DNA from: Tremella fuciformis
Lineage: Eukaryota; Basidiomycota; Tremellomycetes; Tremellales; Tremellaceae
Length of the DNA: 64,000 nucleotides
Assembly: GCA_032768795.1 (NCBI GenBank)
Contig: CP136496.1
Coordinates: 930,001-994,000 of the forward strand
Direction: 5' to 3'
Position 1 is the stretch's first letter. Each line of letters begins with the position of its first letter. The notes below the pieces were generated by a model. It searched no databases. It saw only the letters and a list, made by a program, of their open reading frames with translations, and was not told the DNA's origin. The translations under genes and the position numbers were made by a program. Shown in pieces: positions 39,080-50,978 of this stretch.

Positions 39080-42000
39080 ATGGTCATGGCCGAGAGCTCC
39101 AATTCGGTCACCAGGCCGGAAAAGCGACGTCGAAAGGTCCAGTCGAGGGGTCAAGCCGATTTTGTGGCCGGTCTTGCCGCATCGAATTTGCGACTGTATG
39201 CCCCGTTTCGAGCATTGGGCCATGTTACCAATCATGTACCCTTCTCCATGTTCGTGCACTCGCCCAAGGGAGCTCTCGCCAAGCCGACCGTCAATCTCGT
39301 CACTTCGGTCGGCCGTAGCTGGATGATGTGGGAAGCTGGACGAATGGGATTGCTTTTCGTTTCCCCGGAGAGTGGCGCAGATATTTCCAGTCTCGCACAG
39401 ACGGGAACCGAGGTCTTCGCCGCCAGTGGCAGCAGAGTCATCAAATATACCCGAGGGAAACCGATGGGGGAGTATGCGTCCTCAACGGGGGCGAAGTTAT
39501 CCAAAATCTTGATATTTGGCGAGCAACTCTTGGGGCTGAAGGAGGATGGCACGGGGCTGCTTATATGGAATCTGGTCTCTAAAGGTCAATCTTTCACTAT
39601 ACCTCGGAAACGTGACTGACAATGTAGAGTTAGAAAACGAGATCAGCTTTCACCCTTCCTTCATCGCTACGACTCTGCTTCATCCTGCGACCTACTTGAA
39701 CAAAGTCTTGGTTGGCGGAACTCAGGGACAGCTCGCATTGTGGAACATACGAACATGGTATGCGCCCGGCGATCTTACGTGACGGAGCTGATGTCGTAGT
39801 TCCTTGATTCATACCTTCACTCCTTCGACCGCTTCGACATCAGCTATCACATCGATCGTTCAATCACCCGCAATAGACGTAGTAGGCGTTGGCCATCTGG
39901 ACGGAACCGTCAAAATATATGACATTCGTCAAGGTGAAACCGTGATGGAGACGCGAATGGACTCGGGTGGCATCACTGCTCTATCTTTCCGTATGGGTAC
40001 GTGTCTGCCAATCCATCGCACACACGAATTGACCTGGATCCAGATGGCCCGCCTGTTTTGGCCGGATCGTCTTCCTCTGGGTCGATAGCACTGTGGGACT
40101 TGAGCAAGGGTGGCAGACTGCTGCATGTCCACCGTGACGCCCATGAGCAGAGCATTCAAGGCTTGGAATGGGTGGCCGGACAGCCCCTCTTCATTACCTC
40201 CAGTGGCGATAACAGCGTTAAAGTACGTCCGTGCATTCATTGGGGGAACAAGCTAAACGCAAAGCAATGGCTCTGCGACTCCCCCGATGCTGCTCCGCGG
40301 CTCTTGAAACATCGAAGTGGACATCACGCACCCCTCGTTCACATCAGGTACTACGGCGATGATGGCAAACAGATCCTCACGGCGGGACGAGATCGGGCTC
40401 TACGGTATACGTCGGTTGTGCGGGACTCTCGAAGTCAGGAGATGTCTCAAGGCGCTGCATTTCACAAGAGAGCCCGTGCCCTTCAGAAATCGGTGGCAGA
40501 GCTCAAGCTGCCACTGATTAATGTCATATCCAGCTCGTCCACACGGTCAAAGGACTGGGAAGATGTTGTTACCGCTCATCAGGAGGAGACATCAGCGAGG
40601 ACTTGGCGCGTTCAAGATCGACGTATCGGGCCTCACCGCTTGGAAGTGGAAGATGGTGTTGTCCAGGTGGGTCTAGAGTCAGCATGCGAGCCTGTCTGAC
40701 GGGAAAGGCCGTCTGCATCACTGCATGTGGGAACTTTGCCCTGGTCGGCTCCTCAACAGGCGAGATTCAGATGTTCAACATGCAGTCCGGGAAGGAGCGG
40801 CGCAGTTATAGTCTCAGTGGTTCTCCAGGGCCGAGCAAAAAGATCAATGGTGTCAAGCCAAAACCGAGAATAGCATCAAGCACGACAGACGTGACGGCGG
40901 TGACCGGTCTGGCAACGGACGCGTTGAACACTGTTGTCATTGCCAGTACTATCGAGGGAAAGGTCTACGTGAGCACGAGCACGGACACGAAGCAGTTCGT
41001 GAAAGACAACTGATCGCTCAGTTCTTTGACTTCTCTACAACCAAACTGCTTCGAGAGATCCAGTTGCCCTCGTCGGTCACTGCGCTCTCCCTGCAAAGGG
41101 ACAGCGGATTGTTGAGTCTCGTTTGTGACGATCTCGCTGTTCGCTTAGTGGATGTCGAGACCCGGAGAGTGGTGCGAGAGATGCGCGGTTTCCGGGGACG
41201 CATTCTGGACACTGTATGTGATCTTACCAGAGACCGACGGCCCTGACGAGCAGTCCTTCTCTCCCGATGCTCGATGGCTTGTCACCACCTCGCTTGATTC
41301 AGTGATTCGAACCTATGACATTCCGACTGGACGACTCATTGATGCGTTCCGCACGCCATCGATTTGCACTTCTCTCACATTCTCCCCGACTGGCGACTTT
41401 CTCGCCTCGGCGCACGTCGACTCGGTCGGTGTGCATCTGTGGGCCAACCGCGCGCAGTTCACTGATGTGCCCATACGAGCTATCAATGAGAACGCCGATC
41501 TAGCTGAGCTAGCCCTCCCTTCGGTGCAAGGGGCGGACGACACAGACCTTGGCGACCTACAGGACATCGGAGCACCAGAGTTTGCGGACACATACCACAC
41601 ACCAGACCAGCTCGACGAAAGCCTGATGACCCTGTCACTGATGCCTCGGTCGAAGTGGCAGACACTGCTGAACCTCGAGACCATCCGCCTGAGGAATAAA
41701 CCGAAAGAGGCACCCAAAGCGCCCGAAAAGGCGCCTTTCTTCTTGCCCACAGTCTCTGGACTGGAAACGCGTTTTGATTTGTCGGCCGCCGAGCCCAACG
41801 GAGCCGATGTTATCAAATCGCAACGTATCATGCCTAGCGCTTTCCTGGAGAGCGACTTTACTCGCCGCCTCGTCGCCGAGGGAACAGACAGCGACTACGC
41901 CGAGTTCTTCGACTATCTCAAAGCTCTTTCTCCTAGCTCGGCGGATGTCGAGATCCGCTCACTCGTCTCGCTCGAGCACCTCGAGCTTTTCCTACGAGCA

Positions 42001-42216
42001 TTAGTGGCGCGACTAAGGTCAAATCGTGACTTTGAGGCGATTCAAGCATTCATGTCGGTCTTCTTGACGGTGCACGGGGATATTTTGATGGCAAATGAGG
42101 AGCTGCGAGAACCGATCGAAGAGCTACGTCAGGCGCAGAAGAAGGAGGCAGAGAGGCTGACCGAGCTGGTCAGCTATTCCCTAGGGACATTGGGATTCTT
42201 GCGCAGCTCTGGGTGA
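39080..42216 (+). CDS. UTP21: U3 snoRNP protein Utp21 (WDR36)
   Basis: WD-repeat protein of the small-subunit processome, needed for 18S rRNA maturation in the nucleolus. About eight exons give roughly 950 residues. The basic N-terminus (PEKRRRKVQ) leads into LYAPFRALGHVTNHVPFSM, typical for this family, then tandem WD units such as KVLVGGTQGQLALWNIRT, VVGVGHLDGTVKIYDIR, VLAGSSSSGSIALWDLS, FITSSGDNSVKQWL and WLVTTSLDSVIRTYDIPTG. The C-terminal Utp21 domain begins near 41600 (LMPRSKWQTLLNLETIRLRN) and contains KAPEKAPFFLPTV, AFLESDFTRRL, and FFDYLKALSPSSADVEIRSL. Start is 39080, with ATG 39086 as an alternative two codons in. Shares an upstream region with SMC3. Confidence 0.94.
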
Positions 42217-42330
42217 GCAGGTCAGATGGGCGGCGAGATTAGCTTGTCGATTATGCATGGTGGTGTTACATGTGCGTGTGGCCGCGCGCGAGTCAGAGAC
42301 TCTTCTGTGATATCTCGTAGCTTTGCGTGA

Positions 42331-43005
42331 TCATGACTGCTCGCTCTCGTCGGCCATACGGCCCTGCGAGCGCTGGAAAAGTGTTTGTTGCAGTTCGAGG
42401 AGTTGTTCGGGCGTCATGCCCTGCGTGTCTGGCGGTTTGCGAACCCGGTCCTACTGCTCAGCCCTGACCCGTCGCCTCCGACCTTGGCTTCGCGCGGAAA
42501 ACCCACCTTCGCTGTCCGCTTGAACTCCTCGTTGCTCTCCTCTACTTCTGGCACGAAGCCCTCAAAGCCTAACGTCTTGCCGTCAACCACCCTTGCCTCC
42601 AGACGCATCCAGTGCTGACCCACCTTGAGCGCCTCGATGACGTGCTCCGGCGAGATGGTCTTCTTGGAAGACGCATCGCATGCGGCATTGGCGGTCGTGG
42701 AGATGAGCTTGATCCACTCTGCTTCATCAGTCTATCCTTCTATACCCAGGAATCGAGCTGAGGAAATTGAGGGACGGACGTACCGATGCAGCACTCTACG
42801 ACGATATCTTTCGCATCCTTGGCCGCTGATAGATCATCAGGCAGCATCTCTGACTCGTCAGTCTTTGTATTCGAGTGACTCCCGCATGACAAGCCACGAA
42901 AAGAAAGGGAGGAAGAGGCGAGCTTGAACAGGGGGTCTCACCCGAGATGAGCTTGAAGACGGTGGCTTTGGGTAGCCCGACCTCGTCATCTTCCTTGTCG
43001 GACAT
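42331..43005 (-). CDS. NCB2: Negative cofactor 2 beta (Dr1) histone-fold protein
   Basis: Histone-fold subunit that pairs with NC2-alpha, binds TBP on promoters and blocks TFIIA/TFIIB entry. Spliced protein, about 145 residues: MSDKEDDEVGLPKATVFKLI, SEMLPDDLSAAKDAKDIVVE, CCIEWIKLISTTANAACDAS, KKTISPEHVIEALK, then GFEGFVPEVEESNEEFKR and a helical tail LLELQQTLFQRSQ. Four short introns; the one inside the ALK-GF region uses donor gtcagc so the conserved glycine and phenylalanine follow directly. The last exon begins GMTPEQLL after a longer intron (about 42424-42510). Length and arrangement match fungal NC2-beta. Divergent with PRP38. Confidence 0.9.
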
Positions 43006-43257
43006 GGCGCAGAGGGCTTCGCGACCAGGACTATCGGCTCATGTGGTTGTCAGCGAAGAAGAGAGATCAGATGCATCCTTGTATTCTGTGGACGCCTTCA
43101 GCCAGTGCCGGGCAAGCAATTCAGGCACGGATGGACAGAGCGACCTTGAAACCTCGAGCTGTGTCTTCTCTGTTTTCTACCTTTCAAGACCACAAAGGCG
43201 TGCATTGGGCTGTCAAGCTGGTCTCAGAGAGGCAGAGGGAGGGAGAGGTCTGCTACG

Positions 43258-44430
43258 ATGGCCAACTCGACCGTTCGGGGCGCTCTGTCAATTCACGGCT
43301 CCAACCCACAGGTGCGTCCATCTTCTTTATCGACTCTCGCAGGCCATCAGTGAAGACCTGTATGCAGAGGCTGAGTCGTAGTTCCTCATTGAGAAAGTGA
43401 TCCGAGCGAGAATATACGACTCGCTGTACTGGAAAGAGCACTGCTTCGCTCTCAATGGTGCGCTTCCCAACATCCTGTCTCTTTCTGCACGATACTGACC
43501 TCGCTTCAGCCGAGAGCATTATCGACAAGGCCATCGAATGCAAAGCCATCGGCGGCGTGCACGACCGCCAGACACCCACTGAATTCATCTGCCTCGTCTT
43601 GAAGCTCCTACAACTCCAACCGGAGAAAGAAATTCTGATCGAGTATCTGCTGGCAGAAGAGTTCAAGTAGGTCTTCACCTTGCCTGGCTATTCGAGACCG
43701 CCAAGGCTGATAAGCAGATATCTCCGAGCGCTGGCGGCCATGTACATCCGCCTCACCTTCCGGTCCATGGAGATCTACGAGATCCTCGAGCCACTCATGA
43801 AAGATTACCGCAAACTGCGGATACGACGGCCGGGTGAGACTTTTGCGCAAGCAGAAGGGACAGGCTGATGGGATAGGCGGGTATGCCTTGACGTACTTTG
43901 ATGAGTACATCGACGATCTTCTGACAAAAGATCGTGTCTGCGATATCATCCTTCCGCGCCTGACCCAGCGCGCGGTGTTGGAGGAGACGGAAGGCCTCCC
44001 GCCCCGTCAGTCCCTGCTGGTCAGTCCTCCCCACCGACACCTCCTCCGCGGCGTACAGTGGGCATGGGGTTGGAGTGAAGCTGATTGTAAGGAGGGCGAT
44101 GTACGAGTCGGTGGTCCGGGGGACGAAGAGGAGGAAGAGGAGTACGAGCAAGGGGATACGAGACACCTCAAGCGCGCACGGAGAGATTCTCGGACACCGT
44201 CCCGCACGCCGCCCTCATCCCGCGGCTCGAGCAGAGGCAGAAGTCGGTCTCGCTCGCCGTTGTCTTCCGACGGAGGCAGATACGTCTCGCGCTCGCCTTC
44301 TCGCAGTGTGGAGGATGGCGAGGAGGGCGATGTCAGGGGGCGATATGTCAGTCGCAGTCCGTCTTTCAGCCCAGATAGGGCTGTCGACCAAACTGCAGAA
44401 GCGAATGAGCGGTTGGAGGGGGACGTCTAG
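43258..44430 (+). CDS. PRP38: Pre-mRNA splicing factor Prp38
   Basis: Component of the spliceosomal B complex required for its catalytic activation. Exons give MANSTVRGALSIHGSNPQ, then FLIEKVIRARIYDSLYWKEH with CFALN, then AESIIDKAIECKAIGGVHD and PTEFICLVLKLLQLQPEKEI, YLRALAAMYIRLTF, and YALTYFDEYIDDLLTKDRVC with DIILPRLTQR. Intron 1 runs from about 43310 to the TAG before 43381; the open text between (with SEDLYAE) is intronic. The C-terminal tail is acidic and then Arg/Ser-rich (RGRSRSRSPLSS, about 44210-44360), like animal and basidiomycete Prp38 and unlike the short yeast form. A 72-nt intron near 44018-44089 lacks stops in frame, so its removal is less certain. Roughly 300 residues. Confidence 0.92.
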
Positions 44431-44520
44431 GTCCACCTTGCTTAGAGACATCTAGTCAAACAACCTGTTGTAGTACCACCACATGCATCATCATGATCGT
44501 CATGCAATAAATGGCCGCCG

Positions 44521-46856
44521 TCAGCGTCTAGCCGCTCCCCTTCGACCCTGCTGTCTCGACCCAGCGCCCATCTTCTCCTCGAGCTCCTGGACTTTCTGCT
44601 CCAGCTTCACTGTGTTGCCGTCGATCGAGCTCAGCGCCCGCAAGTGGGCGCCGAGGATAGCCGACAGCTGGCCTATCGGGTCCTCTGAGCCGTCCGCGCT
44701 CGAAGGCGGCGGCCCAGAGAGCTTGTTGACCTCTTCGATCATCTGGGTCAGATTACGAGAGAGATCGTCCAGCTGTTTGTTGAGATCCTCGGCAAGGGTA
44801 TATCTGCAGGATCAGTGTCATGTTCCCGAGCAGACCAACACGCACGTTTTCTCCCGTTCACGGTCTGCCGGCATCTTCGCCGCCAGTGGGCGACTGGTAT
44901 CGTTGCTGAATGCTGCAATCTCTCGTTCGTAATGTGTCATCATCTGGTCGAGCTGCTTCTGCTGTCCTTCGATGTAGTCTAGTGCACGATCCACCGCTGC
45001 CTGATTCTGCTGCGCCTCCAAAGCCTGCCTGTGTAGCGCCGCAATCTTTGCTGGATCAGCGGCAATCCGGAGAAAGAACAGACGGCCTACCTGATTGCCA
45101 TTCCGCACCAGCACCTTGTCCCACTCCCTAACTTCGCCTGCTTGGCGTTCGAACTCCTTCACTTGCCCCTCAAGATCCTTGTTCCATCCATCTACGATGT
45201 CCTCGAGCGTCTTGCCTCTCAGCAGATTCGGAGCTGGCTCACTGCCTGTTGGTGCTGGTGCCGCCGCGGACGATGTGGTGCCAGGAGCAGTAGCAGCAGC
45301 AGGCGCTGCAGGCGCCAAGGTCGATCCTGCTTCTGCTGGCTTTGCTGCTGTTGAAGGTGCCCCAAAGCCGAATAGATTGCCTCCAGCTTTGGGTGCCTCA
45401 GCCGCAGGGGCTGTTGCGGCTGATTTCGCTCCTCCTAAATTACCAAAGCTGAAGCCTCCGGCTTTCGGCGCTTCAGCGGGTTTCTCTCCACCAGTCGCTG
45501 GGGCCGTGGCGCTAGGAGCTGCCGGCGCGGAATTGCCAAAGAGGGAGATACCGGTCTTCGAGGCTTCAGGGGCTTTGGACGATTCTGCAGTCTTCGATGC
45601 GTCCGCAGGTTGTGCAAAGCCAGCAAACAATCCTCCAGATGGAGCAGATGGAGCGGTCGGGGTGGTGCTCGTAGTGGTGGATGGAGGATCAGCTGGTTTG
45701 GCGCCAAAGAGACCGCCACCTGGCGCCGCGCTGCCGAAAGGAAGCGTCGTCGCCGCTTGGGGTGGCTCTGTCGGCTTGGGCGCTTCTGCTGGCTTTTGAC
45801 CGAAGCCGGCAAAGAGCCCTCTTGATGGTGCGGCGGGTGTGCTGGACGAGGGCGCGGGAATGGTCGAAGCCGCCTCTGCAGGTTTGGAACCGAACAGACC
45901 TCCAGAAGCTGCTGCACCCCCGAAAAGTCCAGTCGATGCAGGTTTCGAGGCGTCTGCCGCTGGGGCAGCAGGAACGGCAGCAGTTGTAGAAGGCTTGGAC
46001 CCAAAGTTGAACAGCCCTCCGGCAGGCGGGGCAGCAGCCGGTGTGGTGGTCCCAGTCGCAGGCGCGCTTCCGAACAGGCCACCAGATGGTGCTGGGGTAG
46101 CAGGCGCAGTCGATGAGGGTTGAGCCGGACTTGTCTCTGCTGGTTTTGCCCCGAAAAGAGCCCCCGTTGTCGGAGCAGGAGCGGTCGAGCCGAACAGACC
46201 TGATCCTCCGGCTGCGGGTTGAGAGGTCGCCCCGAACAGACCGCCGCTGGCTGGAGGCGCGCTTGCCGGTGTCGTAGAGCCGGACGCATTTCCGAATCCA
46301 CCAAAGAGAGGCTTGGCGGGCGTCGTCGTGCCTGCAGCTGGAGCTGGGGCCGTCGACGAGCTGGCATTGTTCTGACCGAAACCTGCAAACAGACCGCCTG
46401 AGGCCGCGGGCGCTGCGGAGGGTGCGGCAGAGCCCGCTGCTGGTTGCCCCCCACCGAAGCTGAATGAGGGGGTTGATGAGCTAGCAGCAGGAGTGGACGA
46501 GCCAAATAGCGAGGTCGAGGGCTGGGCGGTGGTCGAGGTGTTGGAAGAGCCGAACAAGGATGTAGCTGGTTGTGCAGGTGCTGCACTTGACCCGAAGAGA
46601 CCGCCTGTGGGTGGGGCAGGTGTATTCGAGGCTGTTCCAAAGCCCCCAAAAGCTGGCTTGGGAGCTGTCGAGCCGGCAGCGGCGGCGTTGGCGTTCGTGC
46701 CAAAGCTGAATGAAGGCGGCGCCGCCGAGTCTGCAGGTCAGCTACGCCAGGTCGGCTGCAAGGAGAGACGCGCTGTTATTTTGCTGGCCGAAGCCTCCAA
46801 AGCCGGCTGAGAAGTCAGTTCCTGTCCAGTGCATGGCGGGGATCGCACTCACACAT
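44521..46856 (-). CDS. NSP1: FG nucleoporin Nsp1/Nup62
   Basis: Central-channel nuclear pore protein of about 700 residues. Exon 1 is 4 nt (ATGT, 46853-46856); splicing gives SGFGGFGQQNNSA, and after a second intron FGTNANAAAAGS. A long FG-repeat region follows (GLFG, FGSS, LFGSKP, FSFG units separated by Ala/Pro/Ser/Thr-rich spacers, about 45230-46730). The C-terminal coiled-coil domain has TLEDIVDGWNKDLEGQVKEF, LFFLRIAADPAKI, ALDYIEGQQKQLDQMMTHYE and, after the last intron, TLAEDLNKQLDDLSRN, the part that assembles with Nup57/Nup49-like partners. The spliced reading at both ends is needed to keep FG motifs in frame. Divergent from SEC22 across 218 bp. Confidence 0.93.
45230..46730 (-). repeat. 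FG-repeat coding region of NSP1
   Basis: Dozens of GLFG/FG-type units alternate with Ala/Pro/Thr/Ser-rich spacers, producing internally repetitive DNA. The repetition also generates long spurious open frames in other phases (for example 45435-46703 on the same strand and 45095-45799 on the opposite strand). Confidence 0.85.
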
Positions 46857-47074
46857 GGTGCACGATTGATGCTATTGCAGGGAGTTCAGCAAGACAGTTC
46901 ATAGAATGGAAGGTGGTCAAAGCAAGGCTCCTCCCACTTAAGCACGCGAGCATCGCCGCCCAGTTCGAGACGTGTCAGATCAGGTTCAGGCTAGACACGC
47001 ATGACTTGCACTCTGAGCATCTCGACCAGCTCGACAAGCACGCAGTAGGAAGCCTTGATCGTACAGGAGAGGCA

Positions 47075-47958
47075 ATGGTCCGCTCCACGACAATTTTCCG
47101 TGTCAGCGACGCCCTGCCCCTCGCGGCCAGCGTTGACGATGAGACCGTAAGTCGAATATCTGCTCCGGCTTGACCCTGCAAGTTGACTCGCTTGGGGTGC
47201 GCTGACGTGCAGACCGAGAAGGCGTTGACAGAGTACAAACAGCAGTCCAAGCTCGTCTTCAGGCGGTTGAACGCCAACTCTGAACCGGCATGCTCAATCG
47301 AGAGCGGGCAGTACACCCTACAGTTCGTCCCCCTGCTCGAGCTATAGCCGGCGTAGCACTGAGTTCAGCTACCTCATCGTGGACAAGGTGATCTACATGT
47401 GCATCTGCGACTCGTCCTACCCTCGAAAACTGGCGTTTTCTTACCTCGACGAGCTATCGAAAGAGTTTCAGCGGTCCTACGAGGACAAGGTGGAGAGCGT
47501 CACGCGGCCGTACGCATTCATGGGATTCGGTTAGCTGGTTGACATACTTCCGTCAGGCAGAGCTGAGAGTAGACACGTTCATATCCAAGACGACGCGGCT
47601 TTACCGGGATTCGCGCACGCTGACCCAGGGCGCAGGACCGTCGGGGGGTGCAGGGCCAAGCAGTCAGCTGGATCAGCTGAACGAGAATTTGAAAGACGTT
47701 ACGCGTATCATGACGAAGAACATGGAGGATTTGTTGTGGCGAGGCGACTCGCTCGATCGTACGCCACTCTCTATCAAAAGTAGCTGCAGTCGCTGACCGG
47801 CAGGCATGTCAACGCTCTCGACCTCGTTACGCTCAGAGTCGGCCAAGTACCGCAAGGCCGCCCGGAATATCAATCTCGAGCTGCTCATACGGAAATGGGC
47901 ACCCATAGGCGGTATCGGCTTCTTCATGATCCTCTTCATATGGTGGCGGTTCTTCTGA
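47075..47958 (+). CDS. SEC22: R-SNARE Sec22
   Basis: Longin-domain SNARE of ER-Golgi vesicles. Exons join as MVRSTTIFRVSDALPLAASV, then EKALTEYKQQSKLVFRRLN, then SIESGQYTLHYLIVDKVIYM, with CDSSYPRKLAFSYLDELSKE and SVTRPYAFMGF. After another intron the SNARE motif reads QLNENLKDVTRIMTKNMEDLL followed by WRGDSLD, with the zero-layer Arg in the WRG triplet. The protein ends with a tail anchor (IGGIGFFMILFIWWRFF). Intron 2 is best read with donor gttcgt so that the longin sequence runs TLHYLIV. About 215-225 residues, the expected size. Confidence 0.93.
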
Positions 47959-48156
47959 GCACATAGAGCGCCTACGCACAGGGAAAACTTATCGCGGATT
48001 GCAGAACATGCATCACCAGCGAAGGATATACGTTGTACAACATTACGCCATACCACCATGCATTATGACCAGTGCTCATGCCGGTGTTTGAACAGGATGC
48101 CCATGAGATGAGTTGCGGGGGGCATGTTAGACAGTTTGACGGATACTCGTGATTGG

Positions 48157-49814
48157 CTATTGCTCCATGATGAACCGTCTGGACCTCGTCCACAGTCGCG
48201 ATAACGTGAATCTTGCGCGCCTCCATCCGCCGCCCAGTATGACCGCCAGGATCACCATGATCAACGCACCCATGCTGAGATCCAGCATGGCTCTGCGTAT
48301 AGCTCGTAGAAGACCCCACACAAGCCTCAAGCCCAGGCCTTTACCAAACGGCCGACGGTTCGCTCGTGCTTTAGTGCCAGTCCTCGTTGTTGTAGCCCAG
48401 CCTCTGGCGCGATCCAAGACATCTTGGTCCTCCTCGGCGTCCATGTCCCTCTCATCGGCAGACTGCCATGATCCCTGCCACCACCACGCCGACCGACGAT
48501 CCTGCCTGCGCAGTATGGCCGCTTGGGTGCGTTCTAGTGTGGAGAGGCGTTCATGCACTGCCGTCAGAGACGTTTGAATTTGCTGAAGCACCACGGCCAT
48601 GTTCATCGGGACAGGATGAGGCCCCTGGGAGAATGTCGAGGTAGAAGCGGGCCGAGGATAGGCGGGCGAGGGGTGATAAATACCCATATTGAGATTCGGG
48701 GAAAGGAGCGCCGGGTCGGGCGTAGCGGCGTAATCTCGATTGACAGGATGACTGATACGCGATGGTCCCGCCTGGGGGTGAGATTCGGGTACATAGCCTA
48801 GGGCGGATGGCGTGGGAGGTTGGTGTCGCCGTATCGAGTACAACGAGTCTTTACGCGAAGTCGCGCCGCCAACGAGGGAGTGCGCCCTCGACGCGGGCAG
48901 GCTGCTCGAGTAGGGCGCAGGATGGTATGCGGGATGGGATACGCTCGGTCCGGGAAGAGAAGGCGTTGATGCGTGAGCGGCGTGGGCTTCTTGCCCATCG
49001 TACGCCGCGAGATTGAGCAGGCTCTTGTGGCTCGAATCGAGCGCAGAGGGCGGGAGGTATCCCGGCGCGACGTCTGGCGGCGGGAGGTCCGGGTCTGGTG
49101 GGCCGTAGTAAGCTTGCTGCGCCGAGTACAGTTGATCCGACACATCGTGCCCGATGCGCGGTCGACGTGCCTGGGGCGGCGAGTCCGGCGGCGACGCCTG
49201 CGAAGAGTGGTAAGACGAGGTCGAGCTCGCCGGAGAATCTGGTCGATCCGGCGCTGCGAGGGGTGTTGGGCGTGTGAAAGACTCGAGCTCGACGACGTAG
49301 CCATCTACCTCGGTTCCGGGATGTTTCTTCAGGATCTGCAATCTCAGTACTCCTCCAACCTGCCGTGGGCTGGAGAGATGTACGCGTAATAGAGAGGCGA
49401 CGTAGAGATGCTTCGCCTCGCGCTTCGGGACACCCTTCCGCTTGTTCCACGAATCCCTACTGATCAGACTCTACCATCCCGCAGGCATGGGTGCAACGGC
49501 CCATATACACCGAGACCCACCACTTTGCCCGACCCAGCAAATCGAGGATGCCAGGGCGGGGGCCCTGTATATCCCCCTCGGTTGCCTGCTTGTACAGCGC
49601 ATACAAGCCGAGCTTCTCTTCGTAGCTCGTCTGTACCGGACCCGACTTGGGCAAACTTAACGTCAGCCGGTGTCGCCGCCACCACGCGCGAACCCAAGGG
49701 AAAGACTGACCTCTGAACGATGTCAACGGCACGGTTGAATTGCCTGTGAGAGAGTCAGCTGGGGATGGCCGAGGAAGGTAGAGCTGACGCGTCTATACTT
49801 GCGAGCCCCTCCAT
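48157..49814 (-). CDS. Tail-anchored acyl-CoA-binding protein, ACBD5-like
   Basis: Five exons code for about 480 residues. The N-terminal acyl-CoA-binding domain is assembled from short exons: [57 protein letters not shown] and [17 protein letters not shown], including the ligand-contacting Tyr/Lys of YALYKQ, the Lys of RAKW and the Tyr of HLY. A long disordered Pro/Ser/Tyr-rich linker follows. Then comes a coiled-coil-like helix ([19 protein letters not shown]), and near the C-terminus a single membrane segment [16 protein letters not shown] followed by basic residues. ACB domain + coiled coil + tail anchor is the arrangement of animal ACBD5, an organelle-contact protein of peroxisomes; location here is inference. 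The 42-nt first intron start uses donor gtcagc. Confidence 0.82.
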
Positions 49815-50319
49815 GGCTCCGCCGACGGTTACGCACTACCGTAGCTGCAGCAGATATGAGTCTAGAGTACGGGATGCAACAACAAGGTGGTGTGACACCC
49901 AGTTAATCTCGGATAAAGCCACTTGCCGATATAATTACAATACACTTGGTCCGAGACTTGATGTAGCCTGCACTTTGACCAATTCCGGGAAAGTTCGAGA
50001 CGGCTGACAGAAGCGCCTCAAGATCTTCTGTCGGACCGTCGATCCAGGCAGTCGGATCGGCCATCCAGGCAGCAGTCCAGGAATGATGTTCAGAAATAGT
50101 CATTCGCCTCATCACTCGCAGCAGTCTACAGGTCCAGAACAGATGGCGGCGGCGCACGAAGGATGTAAACATTCAAAGCCCCCATGTACCTCTCAAACAT
50201 CAGCGTCAAGCAACACAACTAACTTATAAGCCTCGGACTGAGCGCTATGGAACCTCTACCATTCGATTCCTTTCACTCGCTCTCCTCTTCTTACTCGTTC
50301 TTTTGTGATACTCACCACC
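49815..50319. promoter_or_regulatory. Divergent region between ACBP and secreted-protein genes
   Basis: 505 bp with no coding exon recognised. A TATA-like TTATAAG at 50224-50230 lies 90-96 bp upstream of the secreted gene's ATG and a CT-rich leader follows, together a plausible core promoter for an inducible secreted protein. Confidence 0.45.
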
Positions 50320-50978
50320 ATGAAATTCCTTGGTGTCTCTACCCTCTTTTCGGTCGCCCTTGCCGCTTCGATCCCCACCAAGACTGAGCGCGCGGTCACG
50401 AACATCCTCACAAATGCCGAACGCATGGCGGCTGGTATGCCGATCAACAAACCAAGGAACCTGTACTCACCTGGACGTATGTGGCTTGTCTCGCTAGCAC
50501 CTCAGCCTGCCAATCTCTCGAGGTTGTGCCGTACGGTGAAAACCATGGTGCTGACCAGTAGACGTTCACGTCCCCCGTGCGTCCGCGTACCCTCCGACCG
50601 GTTCCGACTATACCCTCTATGGCTGTGTAAACACTGCCTGTGCGTGATTCATCGCCACACTGATGCGTGCCGTTCGTGCAGGGCGCATCGCGGGAGGGCG
50701 CCATGCTGACTCTGAAGACTACGGGACCGGGTACAATAACGGCGCTTACACGACCATGGAGGCTGCCGAGGCGACATGCTCGGCCAACACCCAAGCCCAG
50801 GGCTATAATCTTCTTATCCAGCGTCAGTCCTGCTGCTGGTATTCATAACATTCGCGAGCTGACCTGTGCAGAGGACTCGAACGACAACCCGACGAACTAC
50901 TACTGCGTCGCCACGCCCGGTACCATTGTTGCCTGTTCGGATACCAGTTATGTGTACTACACGTACACCAACCCGTAA
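50320..50978 (+). CDS. Small secreted protein of unknown function
   Basis: Four exons give about 160 residues. MKFLGVSTLFSVALAASIP is a clear signal peptide. After PINKPRNLYSPG the sequence continues ASAYPPTGSDYTLYGCVNTA, then SEDYGTGYNNGAYTTMEAAE with ATCSANTQAQGYNLLI, and ends DNPTNYYCVATPGTIVACSD. Cysteines are spaced through the mature part and tyrosines are frequent, as in WSC-like or other extracellular fungal modules, but I could not match a named domain. The spliced frame removes three introns with good donors (gtatgt, gtgcgt, gtcagt). A TATA-like element precedes it. Length, cysteine content and signal peptide would qualify it as a candidate small secreted effector-like or wall protein; that is inference. 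Confidence 0.65.

Noticed and set aside
43310..43380. Apparent exon text SEDLYAEAES in PRP38
   Set aside because: Joining NPQ directly to FLIEKV matches the Prp38 family; the intervening text ends in a stop (TAG) that serves as the acceptor AG.
45435..46703. 422-codon minus-strand open frame
   Set aside because: It is an out-of-phase reading of NSP1's FG-repeat DNA, giving Pro/Leu/Arg-rich text without domain features.
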